A stretch of DNA of 64,000 nucleotides from Psococerastis gibbosa (lineage: Eukaryota; Arthropoda; Insecta; Psocodea; Psocidae). Each line of letters opens with the position of its first letter. Positions within the stretch are counted from its first letter, which is position 1. Below the pieces are notes generated by a model. That model ran no database searches. It had not been told where the DNA came from and was given only the letters and a program-made list of their open reading frames with translations. The DNA lies in contig OZ020489.1 in NCBI GenBank assembly GCA_963971405.1, forward strand, positions 28,980,290-29,044,289, written 5' to 3'. Shown piece after piece: positions 10,778 to 20,652 of the stretch. The translations under genes and the position numbers were made by a program.

Positions 10778-13700
10778 ATGAATTTAAAAATAATATTTGT
10801 AAGTAATTATGGCTTAAGCCTGCAAAATTTGGGGGTGGATATAAAGGCCCGGTACTTCTCGAAAATTAAAAAAATTGGGTTTGATCCCTTTTGGCTGCAA
10901 AGACGAGAGATGGCCCAAGGGGCATTTACCACATGGCCTCAGGTGAGCCTTGTCGACCTCACCTCATATTTAATTTTTAAAACGAGCTTCTTAACAGCAA
11001 GAGAGCTGAAAGCTTATAAGAGTCTCGAGGCTTTCAAACGGTATGAACGAGGCTGGCTGCAAGAAATTCTATGTTGCCAAGCCCTAGATGGAACGGTTGC
11101 AGTTGTTGGCACAGTAAGTAATAAGCCTACCTATTTATAATTATTTTTTGGGACATGTGAATCGAGTCGTGTGAAATTTCTTAATGAGACAATTATTTAC
11201 CATTAAACTGTGAGTTTGATAAGGGTGTAGTGTTCTAATTGATCAAATAACAATGAAGTCGAAGTTGTTGGATATTTACTTTTTGACTTGCACTTAGTTG
11301 ACTGCTGGAATGTTGTTGTTTTTGATTTGTAATAAATCATTTGAAGAATAGCTATTACGAAAAAGCATTTATTAATTTGACCCTGACATGCTTAAAATGA
11401 GTTAGAATACCTGTATCCTGCCAAATTATAAAAAACCTCGTACCTTCTACCAAACGTTGCTCGTTTCTAAAACTGCCGAAACAAAAAGTACCGCTAATTA
11501 AACGCACACAGAAACATGCCAAAGAAACTTACATGACGTCTAGAATAATTAAATGTAATCAGATTTTACGTGTAACTACGACCAAGGGGTATATCTTGCT
11601 TTAATTTTTGTCACCCATTAGAAACGCATGGGGTCCTCTTAAAACTAGGGCACTATGTAGACCTTGACATTTGCTTGCGTATTAGACACCTGTCCGGCTC
11701 ATACAGTATTTTAGTGTTACAACTAAAGCTTTATTTGCTTTTATTATAGGTTAAACATTCCCAGAGAATGAATGCTCCAGCATTAACAGCTTGGGTGCAC
11801 CTTACCATTGATGGGGCGGTCATTAGTGGTCACTGCAAATGTATGGCAGGTCTCGATGAAGTTTGCTCTCATGTGGCCACTATATTGTTTGCTCTCGTGC
11901 ACAAGGCGAATGAAACATCTTGTACGCACCAGCTGGCGCAATGGCCTGTGCCAAGGTTGAAAGATGTCCACTATTCAAAACATGACGTGGGGGAAAGAAA
12001 GTAGGTCTTTCGGCACCACAAAACTGCCTAAGTTCGTACCAGAAATGAACGAAGAGGAGATAGGTGCATTCCTCAATGCAATTGAAGTGCAATCTGGTGA
12101 GTAATTCGCTATTCTCCACTGATTAGTACATATACTTGTTCATGACGCATTGATGATTGTTTACGGAGTCGCAGGCTATATTACCTGCATTGTAGTACAT
12201 ATTTACATCATAACGTAGGTAATACACAAGACCTAGTCCATTCACAGCAACGTTAGTAATGTAATTACGTACTAATTATTATAAAATTACACGGCCAGAG
12301 TTACGTGATACTATAGTGCAATCCTTATACTTTACATACTCACACTTGGTTTTAGGAATAACGCCTGCCCTCTCCTATGTCACCGGACCACATTGTGACC
12401 GCTTAGCCGCAGCCCAGAAGCAGGTTTTGAACATGGACCTGGGAGACCTATTTGAGAAAGACTTGTTGGACTTTCCTTTAGTTTTGCTCCTAGAATTTTC
12501 ACAAGGTAAATAGGAATTTAATTCTGACGATGGGTTCAATTATCGCCATTAGGGGAAAAACTTAATAAGTCTATGTAAAATAAGGAATATTAAATTGGCA
12601 TAATGATAGTAATAATATCGGTAGCGCAACGAAAATGGAAGCAGTTTCGGAAGGATTGCTTGCCCAAGCCAGATTTTGGTTTTAGACAAAAAAAATATTT
12701 TTTGAAAATATTATGAAGTCGCTCCCTTATGCATTCATTACATTACATATTGTATTGATTTGTCTATTATGGAATATGCAATGACTGATTGACGACAACA
12801 GAAAGTGGCTGGAGGGCGAAGTGGAGGGGACGAGACGAAGAGGTATAAGAACCAGATTGAGGACGACCTCAGAAAGGCGGGAATGATTCCTGAAGAAGAG
12901 ATAAGATGGCAGGGAGTAGTGGGGGAGACTCATAAATCACACAATAAGTTTATAATTACACACAAAATTGGACATTACGATGTATACAAAATACAAGAGG
13001 GACCCTGCTTCAATTTCAAGTATACCTTGACTGCCTAAAGCAGATTGAAACGACTCCTCGGCTTAACGCATACAGAAAACCAAAACCTTTTCAATTGGGC
13101 CCGGTACCTCCTACACAACCGGGTGGCCGGGCTCCAGGGGCGGAAAAGGGTCACTATGCTGCAGCGCGGCCAAAACTCTTTTTTAAGAATCATAACAATC
13201 CCATCTCCTTATATAGGGGACAGGACCAGCACCTCACCCTCCCTACCCGAGGGGGAGGAATAGGTGATAATTATAGTGAGGCATGAACGGTCCCAACTCT
13301 CTACCATCTTTCTTCGTGAGTTTAATTTATCGAAAAATGTAAGCTGGAACCCATAAGCCCGTCACTACTTGAACACGTGGTAATTTCTTTTGTTTCAGGT
13401 GTGAATATTAGCTTGAGCCTTGAGCAAGTTCAAGAAATCGAGAAATTGTCACGAGGCCAAGAAGGCGAGACGTGGCACCGGTATAGAAGAGGGCGTGTGA
13501 CGGCGTCCAACTTCAAGAGTGCATGCACGTCTTCCTTGGAAAGCCCAGCTATTAGCACTTTAAAAAAAATATGTTATGCCGGACAAAGTCCGTTCTATAG
13601 TGCAGCCACTTCATATGGCAAAGACCATGAAGATGTAGCTCTTCGCGCCTATGTGCAGAATGTGCAAAATGTGCACCAGGACTTTAAGCTGAGGAAGTCA

Positions 13701-14107
13701 GGATTAATAATTAAGACGACGCATCCGATGTTTGGAGCTTCCCCTGATGCAATAGTGTCATGTCTTTGCAGTGGAGACGGCTGTGTAGAAGTGAAATGCC
13801 CCTTCAGCATGAGGAATCCAATATTAGCAACTACTGCGCTATGAAGAATGCTTGTCTGGAAGTTGGTAGTAGTGGCATAAGGCTAAAGAAAACCCATGCA
13901 TACTATTACCAAATTCAGCTCCAACTGTTTGTTGGTGACTATAAATATGTTGATTTCATTGTGTGGTCTAACAAAGATATGTTTGTGGCCAGAGTATTAC
14001 CTGATAGTGAATTTATTAAAAATAAGGTACAGAGGGCGAAAAATTACCACCAAAGGGTGATATTGCCGGAGTTATTAGGAAAAGCATTTACTAGAAATGT
14101 TTCATAA
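10778..14107 (+). pseudogene. Transposon-encoded SWIM zinc finger + YqaJ-type nuclease, two frameshifts
   Basis: The model joins exons 10778-11113, 11750-12096, 12356-12505 and 13399-14107, all with GT-AG borders. Exon 1 has the family-typical 'WPQVSLVDLTSYL...KAYKSLEAF' segment. Exon 2 encodes a SWIM motif, C-K-C-M-A-G-L-D-E-V-C-S-H. The last exon holds the PD-(D/E)XK nuclease core: GASPDA then V-E-V-K-C-P-F. YqaJ-family nucleases resemble phage lambda exonuclease; in eukaryotes such proteins often sit in transposons. Two frameshifts break it: one near 11985-12000 in exon 2 (a stop follows before F-G-T-T-K-L-P resumes), and a 1-base deletion near 13812 relative to the inverted copy at 14776-15324. 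The first ATG at 10778 is a guess; the true start could lie upstream. Confidence 0.75.
12800..12935 (+). repeat. LINE C-terminal fragment inside the YqaJ gene intron
   Basis: Translation gives K-R-Y-K-N-Q-I-E-D-D-L-R-K-A-G-M followed by a W-Q-G-V-V-G-E segment. This resembles the tail of non-LTR retrotransposon ORF2 proteins (R-W-x-D-x-V-x-x-D-L-x-x-A-G pattern). The piece is short and may be host-unrelated noise, but the pattern is specific. Confidence 0.45.
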
Positions 14108-14119
14108 AAAAAAAAACAT

Positions 14120-14765
14120 TGTGATATACGTGGAACCCCGTTAAAATGGTTTGAGAGGTATTTATCAAAAAGTAAGCATTTCAGACCAAGTGACCCTCTA
14201 CCACTCACCTTCGGAGTACCCGAATGATCCATATTAGGCCCTGTTTTATTGCTTTCCAATTTTTTATATTAATATGAGTTTTTGATTCTTTTCCAGTGGA
14301 TTCAAAGCAACGTTTCTGGCAGAGCCCCATGCAATTATACCATAAGAAAGAATCGACTGTACTATTGCAAAATAGACTGTTTTTATTGTGGTAATATGTC
14401 ACGGAGAATTTTGAATAAATAAGTTTTTCTTACTCTGTGTGATAAGGCTAATATGTTCAGTCCATTTAAGGTGGCGATCGATTTTAACAGCAAGGTAAGT
14501 TGTTATTAGCTTTTTGTACTTCTCCACAAGTACTGATACCGTTTGTGCATTCGTGTATTGTCAGCTTCTCAATATTTATATTTGGGTATTTTTTGGGGGT
14601 AAAGTCATAAGATGTGTTTTACGTACTTACTGAAATAAAACAGGGCCTAATATGGATCATTGGGGTACTCCGAAGGTGAGTGGTAGAGAATCACTTACTT
14701 GGTCTGAAATGCTAACTTTTTGATAAATAACTCTAACTTTTAACGGGGTTCCACGTATATCACAA
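14120..14765. repeat. Rearranged non-LTR retrotransposon (LINE) reverse-transcriptase fragments
   Basis: On +, 14130-14270 reads G-T-P-L-K-W-F-E-R-Y-L then F-G-V-P-E-stop-S-I-L-G-P-V, the reverse-transcriptase 'GVPQGSILGP' region with a nonsense change. On -, about 14500 down to 14290 reads A-V-Q-S-I-L-S-Y-G-I-I-A-W-G-S, a downstream part of the same type of protein. The first segment recurs inverted at 14640-14765 as the right arm of the palindrome. The pieces come from one LINE family, possibly the CR1/Jockey group; they are scrambled and non-functional. Confidence 0.7.
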
Positions 14766-14775
14766 TATTTTTTTT

Positions 14776-15324
14776 TTATGAAACATTCCTAATAAATTCT
14801 TTTCCTAATAACTCCGGCAATATCACCCTTTGATGGTAATTTTTCGCCCTCTGTACCTTATTTTTAATAAATTCACTATCAGGTAATACTCTGGCCACAA
14901 ACATATCTTTGTTAGACCACACAATGAAATCAACATATTTATAGTCACCAACAAACAGTTGGAGGTGAATTTGGTAATAGTATGCATGGGTTTTCGTTAG
15001 CCTTATGCCACTACTACCAACATCCAGACAAGCATTCTTCATAGCGCAGTAGTTGCTAATATTGGATTCCCTCATGCTGAAGGGACATTTCACTTCTTCA
15101 TAGCCCTCTCCACAGCAAAGACATGACACTATTGCATCAGGGGAAGCTCCAAACATCGGATGCGTCGTTTTAATTATCAATCCTGACTTCCTCAGCTTAA
15201 AGGCCTGGTGCACATTCTGCACATAGGCGCGAAGAGCTACAACTTCATGGTCTTTGCCATATGAAGTGGCTGCACTATAGAACTGACTTTGTTCGGCATA
15301 ACATATTTTTTTTTTTAAGTTCAA
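14776..15324 (-). pseudogene. Inverted duplicate of the YqaJ nuclease C-terminal exon
   Basis: The 182-codon frame starts inside the exon (no upstream exons follow it) and runs to the same N-V-S-stop end as the + copy. It keeps GASPDA, E-E-V-K-C-P-F and the C-terminal half without a frameshift, so it preserves the older reading frame better than the gene at 10778-14107. It lacks the SWIM and N-terminal exons and any visible promoter, so it is not a working gene. Confidence 0.8.
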
Positions 15325-15339
15325 ATAGCTGGGCTTTCT

Positions 15340-15655
15340 TCACAAGAGGTACATCTTTATTGTCTTTGCCTATTACGCTGATGACACAGCCCTTCTCTTT
15401 CGTGGCAACACCTTGGCAGAGGCACTAAGCTCTGGCTAGTAAAATCTTGGTTGGATTCAAACCTACTAACACTTAACCTAAGTAAAACACATCTTATGAC
15501 TTTTTCCCCCAAAAAGACCCTAACATAAATATATACGAGCTGACATTCAATTCAAGAGCACAGTCTATTCTTTCTTATGGTGTAAATGCATGGGGCTCTG
15601 CTACAAAAGTTTCTTTGAATCAACTGGAATTACAAAAAAAAATCGTATTATAGGT
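15340..15655 (+). repeat. LINE reverse-transcriptase fragment with YADD motif
   Basis: Translation gives Y-A-D-D-T-A-L-L-F-R-G (the catalytic YxDD box), then L-T-L-N-L-S-K-T-H-L-M-T-F and, after an interruption, A-Q-S-I-L-S-Y-G-V-N-A-W-G-S. The order of these blocks matches non-LTR reverse transcriptases. Frameshifts and stops show decay. Part of it is inverted-repeated at 14290-14625. Confidence 0.7.
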
Positions 15656-15713
15656 AATGTAGCGGTAACCTTATTTAATGTAAATTGTTTAATTTGTTCA
15701 TTTAAACACCTAC

Positions 15714-15870
15714 TAAGACGGGTATTCCATATACGTCAATCGTCAACGAAAAATTGAAAAATGACGTAAATTGACGTGGTAGCAGAATTTTTAGTATGTC
15801 TTTAATGTCTGCTAAAACGTCATTTTTCAATTTTTCGTTGACGATTGACGTATATGGAATACCCGCCTAA
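15714..15870. mobile_element. Palindromic Harbinger-like MITE (foldback family, copy 2)
   Basis: The ends GACGGGTATTCC (15717) and GGAATACCCGCC (ending 15867) are flanked by TAA on both sides. The stem is almost perfect over about 60 bases; the core includes GACGTGGTAGCAGA and 'gtctttaatgtctgct'. The stem sequence differs from copy 1. Confidence 0.75.
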
Positions 15871-16406
15871 AGTTATGGATTCACGAGAAAATAACATATC
15901 GAGGAAACTCCATGTAGAACAATAAAAATATATTTTAATCAACATAAGTTAAACAACAAAATTTATTTTGTATTAACTCTCTTCTAACATATACATATTT
16001 ACATACGTAACACACACACACCTGCACACCTTAATTTTATACTTCAGTTATTAGTGGTACAATTTATCATTTCATGTATACTTGTATTGCAAAATTGGAA
16101 TAATTATATATTTGATTTGATGTGAAGTGAGCTATTTTAATTTTAATACCCATATCGTACCCTAATCTGTTCGGTTTAGATGCTCTATTATCATTCCCTT
16201 AATGTCCTCTTTAATAGATTAAAAAGTTTAATTGAATTGTATGACATACCTGATGTTAGCAAGCTTAGGCCATATAATACTTTAGGCACGACATAGTAGA
16301 TGCACTGCATGAGAAATTTCGGGCACATTACCTCTTCTTTTATTTTATAATTTTGACAGAGGCGGGGTGCTGCGTGCGAAAATTTGAGGACTGCGCTATG
16401 GCCTTC

Positions 16407-18843
16407 TCAGGTGTTAGGCACCTGCGTTTGACACAGGTTAACGAGACATGCCGCAACATATACCTCTTGATCTGGAATAGAATAGTTAGTGCCAGATGTA
16501 GCAAGAGCAGAGAGGGGAATAGTACCCCTAAACCTAGTAAATTTTTTTTTCAAGCAGCCTATAACCCTCTCTACATGGATTCGGACGTTCGCGATGCTCC
16601 GCGTTTTCTCCACGTCCAATGGATGTAACTGTGATTTGCCCTTAGTAAATGCGGGGATCACTAGATCTGCGTGCTGCATTCTGACCTCATCTTCTATCAA
16701 AAACCCCCTGTCAGCCATTACGACATCTCCGGGGAGGAGCAGGTCTAATATCCCGCAATGGGTAGTCAAATGCTTGTCGCTCGTGCGACCCCCCCAAGCT
16801 TTTGAAATAAAGCATACTGTTCCTTGTGGAGTTATGCCAATGAGAAATTTCACAGTGTGATGATGCTTGTAGTTAGACCACATTTGAGCAGATTTTAACG
16901 GGTCGGATGATGTTTCAGTGAATACTTCAAAACAATCTAAAATTACAGTAATTTTTTGGCCAAAAGCTTTTTTGAATGATAACGGCATAGTTTTTCTTAA
17001 ATTTTCCCTGGTTGCCCATACAATTAGACTTTTTAACCTATTAAAAATGACATTAAGGGAATGGTAGTAATTCTCGGAAAGGGTGTACGGAACCATGTCA
17101 AAAAGATATGATAAATATTTGAATGAAAAATTCAACCTTAGTTTCATTAAAACAATTAAAAGCATCTGAAATGGTGAAAGTACCCTGTTGTGATGGGTCG
17201 GGAGGTAATCTGCAACCTGCTGAAATATGAGAAATAAATGGGCTGACGTCGGCAATCCCGTATAAAAGCAGGTCTTCTTTCCGTCTCGATCAGCCTTGAA
17301 TGAGTCTTCATTAAGGGTCAATGTGTTCACTTTCATACGCAGATCGTACACCATACTGGTGCGATTTTGAAGCTCATTCAACACATTTTGTACGTCAACA
17401 CCGGTCCAATCAGTTTGGCAGCTTTTACTAGGCGCGGAAAAATCTTCATTGCTTTCAATGGCAGGTGATATTGGGCCAACGTCTTCCTCCTGACAAAGAA
17501 ACATAATTTTCAATACGCATCGGCAACACAATAATTAGGAGGGTGCAAAGCTTCGACGAAAATACACATTTTAAAAATAAGTTTCAAAAACTACAACTGG
17601 TCCGGCACAACCTGCTATTGCACCGCTGTCTTATTAGTCGCTTATTAAATGTTTGGTGGCCATGAACAGGAATAACATTACTGTTACTGTATGCACTGCA
17701 GATTAACATTGCCGTCAGGCCCATAACCAGGGAAACCTTTTGAGGAGGGGAGGCTACCCTGGCCAATTGCCTGACTGGCTTATTATAACTTGGACGGCTT
17801 ACCATGGCTGCTGCCCCAGTTGAAGATGGTTAACTCGTACTTGAAACTTGTACACCTTTCACTAGATGTAGGCCCTACTGTAGTTAAGTTATCAATCTAC
17901 ATCTGTAGCCGAGTTGGACAACTTACAATTCACTAATGGGTTTACTAAAATTTAAGTTCTAAACCTAATATAAATAAACGCTATATGATATGTAACGGAG
18001 TGGGCCACTTACATGATGAGTGGGTAAAGGTATCGGATCGGCACAAAGTCGTTTTCGAGCTCTACAGTGTCTAGCAACTTTTTCTGCGCTGGTCATTCCA
18101 CCTGTTCTATTATAACCCATATTCTGCGATGGTACCCAATCAGGATTAGTATCATCCTCTAATGCGCTAGGTTTGCCTAAAACAAAAACATGTCACTATT
18201 TGTGCTAAATTATCAACAATAAACTAAGGAAATTAGCTTCATGGCTTCATGAACTTAGGACACAGCCCAGGAATTAAGCTTACAGCTAAAGAGAGCTTCA
18301 AAAACTACATTTTTTATGACTTGTGGGACTTCGTAACCCTAAGCTGTATTAGGTACTGCGATCGGCGGTCTTATTCGTTATTACACCATGAATCCATGAT
18401 CGGCATATCGTCTGCAAACATTTCAACAAGTGAATTAGCAAAACTAGCCTGTATCTGTTCTACACATCACTAACAACATTTGCTGGACTAACAACGTCAC
18501 CAGCGATGCCTTGGGAGAGAAAATTACATAAATATACACTAGGGAAAGTGCGTTTAGAATGGAGTTAGGACTGGCCACTAAACGATGATTAAAATTCGGA
18601 ATAAACAGTCACAAATGAAGAAAGTCTACCTGATATAAAATGTTACGAACAGACTCTTTGATGTTTTGCCTTCAATTCAGTAAAGTCGTCTCTTTTGAAA
18701 ACCGCCAACCATCGAGACCTCCGTACACGAGACAAATCATTCATTTCTTGTGTTCCGTGTGTCAAAATTGCTGGAATTCTGAAGAAAGAACGTTTGTCCC
18801 GTCTATTGTCTGCACCACAACCCACAACACAGCAGAAAACCAT
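16407..18843 (-). pseudogene. Transposon-encoded THAP-domain DDE transposase with a nonsense codon
   Basis: Exons 18630-18843, 18013-18176 and 16407-17489 join in phase to 486 residues. Residues 1-72 are a THAP zinc finger (C2CH): C5, C9, C65 and H68 are present, with F-F-R-I-P and R-W-L-A-V-F. Codon 67 is TAA, between C65-S and H68-F, so the protein is broken at that point unless read through. The last exon is fully open. It has a helix-turn-helix-like segment (S-P-F-Q-M-L-L-I-V-L-M-K-L-R-L) and a DDE_Tnp_4-type core with I-L-D-C-F-E-V-F, M-A-D-R-G-F and H-V-E-R-V-I-G as the likely D, D and E. The 18013-18176 exon has the common K-P-S-A-L-E-D-D-T-N-P-D-W-V-P-S linker. A further small exon between 17490 and 18012 cannot be excluded. 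Confidence 0.8.
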
Positions 18844-19653
18844 GATATTTTGAGTAAAATCTTTGAAATGAAATTCAAACATACAGGAACGCCATTTAAA
18901 ATAAACTAAATAAAGTATTAAAGTAAACAAGTGCCTAAAGTGCCGCCTTTCCCTGACTGCAGCCACGGTCCCACCGAGTGGCGGCAAATTCAAATGCCGA
19001 TTGCGGCCACTCTCCCGGTTTTCCATCACATTCCATGGGATCAAAGCCGATAATCCCATTTTTTTTATTTATCTTGCCTTCATGTCTACCGCTTATTCAC
19101 ATCCGTAAGAACTTAAGTCCATATTCATTTCAAAATTTAATTAAAAGCACGAAAAGTAAGATAAGTCAGCCAAACCCTATGGAAATACATGGAGTAATGG
19201 CGCCCTGACCGGCCCAACCAATCAGAGTGATCCAGAAGTGACGTCATTCTGGAACGCTCTATCGGTATAAAATTTCGGCTCCACTAACATCATAAGTCAT
19301 AACCAAGAAGTTTTTTTTAAAATTTTGAGTTTTTTTTTTTAAGTTGTAAGTTGTTAACCTGTATTAAAAATATTTTTAGGCTATTTTGAGTAATTGTACG
19401 TTTTTTGCTGTATCAAGTATTCAGAAATTACTGCATTTTGTCTTAAAAACACGTTTGTAGGCTAGGTTTACGCCATTTTTTTTATATATTTTTTTAAAAT
19501 TTGCCGTGCTAGCTCGATTTAGCGCATTTTTTCATATTGCGGCAAAGTCTCGGAAAATTCCCGGAAATTGATAGGTCCGGAAAAATTCCGTAATTTTAAA
19601 AAATTCCCGGAATTCCGGGACTATTCCCGGACAACGGCAGCCCTGTTTACAAT

Positions 19654-20652
19654 CCCCGGAGCGCCATTTTCTCTTTTTCAAACATGTTTTTATGTTTATA
19701 GTCCGAAGGAATCTTGATTCATTTTCTTACAAGGTGACCAATTTACCATAAGAAACAAAAATATAGCATATATTATATTTTTATTATATACCATTTTTAT
19801 TTGCAAATACGTAAAAAAGGTTTTAAAAACGAAATTTAGTATTCTGTTTGAAACTTCCGACACAGTATTTTTATTCTTGTGACACGTGCGACATTTGCAT
19901 GTGATGACGTCACTCATAGTTTAGAGAAGCATTGACCTCTCCATTTATTCTATAATTTTCTTACTTTCTCAGTAACTAAAACGTTTATCGCTAGAAAGAG
20001 GTGACAATTTAAATATAAAATGATTCCTGACAGTAATTTTAAGTAATATCAGTGTTTGAGTAATCGTAATAGTTTACCATCCATTTTATCATCTTGGCAG
20101 CAAACAAGGCAAAGGTGGGTGTCATCGTCAAAATCAATATTTTTCTTCGAATATGTTAGCTTCCCGGCAAACGCTCTGAATTTAATTTATGTACATTTAG
20201 CTGTGTAACGTAACGTTGAAATTCTGTCTTAACAGCCTTGCCATTTGTATTTATAGTCACTTCAACCGGCTTTCACCCATAAGCACAGGCCTGCACAGAC
20301 AGACAGTCACAAGTGCACCGTAAAACTGAGCGATTGGTTGTGGAGACTATTAGCTGTAAATACAAAATAAAAATAAGCCAAATAACTTTGTCAAATATTC
20401 ATAGAAATACTTAATTAGTTTTAAATATGACAGAAAACTACTTACGGTACTTCATTTAGTTAATACCCTCTTCTGTCATTTTTGCTCCAGGGGTCGTGAA
20501 AATGAAATGAAAAAACGACTTTATAGCAAACAAAAGGCGAACAATAAGACAATAAAGTCTTGTTTTCATGCTAACCTGTGCTTCCGTGTCGGAAAATTCA
20601 CTCTTCAACTTTAATATAGTTTAATTTTGTGTTTTAATTTATAGCTTTGACA
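19654..20652 (+). promoter_or_regulatory. Upstream region and 5' UTR of the dynein intermediate chain gene
   Basis: The ATG at 20653 lies 8 bases after a polypyrimidine-AG acceptor (AG at 20643-20644), so at least one non-coding exon lies upstream. I could not place that exon or a TATA box. A TGACGTCA palindrome at about 19904-19911 matches the CRE consensus, but such an 8-mer can occur by chance. The nested transposons end at 19653, about 1 kb before the start codon. Confidence 0.5.

Larger units (their letters stand above)
13537..15338. repeat. Large inverted repeat of the YqaJ 3' exon plus LINE fragment
   Basis: The left arm (about 13537-14262) and right arm (about 14634-15338, minus strand) are roughly 700 bp each with only scattered mismatches, around a spacer near 370 bp. 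Both arms run from 'aaagcccagctatt' through the nuclease core and stop codon into a reverse-transcriptase fragment. The left arm has an extra 9 bases (V-Q-N repeated) and lacks one G near 13812; the right arm is frame-intact over this part. Confidence 0.85.
10666..19262. mobile_element. ISL2EU-like autonomous-type transposon with YqaJ nuclease and THAP/DDE transposase genes
   Basis: Imperfect inverted ends AGACCATTCCAGAACACGTG (10668) and, on the minus strand, AGAGCGTTCCAGAATGACGT (from 19260) are flanked by AT at 10666-10667 and 19261-19262. Removing the block rejoins the outer hAT-like element. It carries a SWIM/YqaJ nuclease gene on + and a THAP/DDE transposase gene on -, convergent. From memory, eukaryotic ISL2EU (formerly IS4EU) elements pair a DDE transposase with a YqaJ-like nuclease and make 2-bp target duplications. 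The superfamily name rests on that recall. Both genes are damaged. Confidence 0.7.
10553..19653. mobile_element. Outer hAT-like element, split by an 8.6 kb inner transposon
   Basis: The ends CAGGGCTGCCGTT (10561) and AACGGCAGCCCTG (ending 19645) are perfect 13-bp inverted repeats flanked by perfect 8-bp repeats TTTACAAT (10553-10560, 19646-19653). Sub-terminal DNA on both sides repeats TCCCGGAATTCCCGG-like motifs. The two outer pieces (10561-10667 and 19263-19645) add up to about 490 bp once the inner element is removed, so it is a small non-autonomous element. I see no hAT transposase. Confidence 0.8.

Noticed and set aside
13377..15324. Phage or prophage recombinase because of the YqaJ domain
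   Set aside because: The gene has spliceosomal introns, a SWIM domain and transposon ends; there is no phage context.
17584..17805. 73-codon minus-strand frame as a transposase exon
   Set aside because: The flanking exons already join in phase without it and it has no family-typical content; a small exon here is possible but not supported.
10561..19645. A single autonomous hAT transposon encoding both genes
   Set aside because: A second pair of ends with AT duplication lies inside, and the transposase is a DDE_Tnp_4-like type with THAP, not a hAT transposase.
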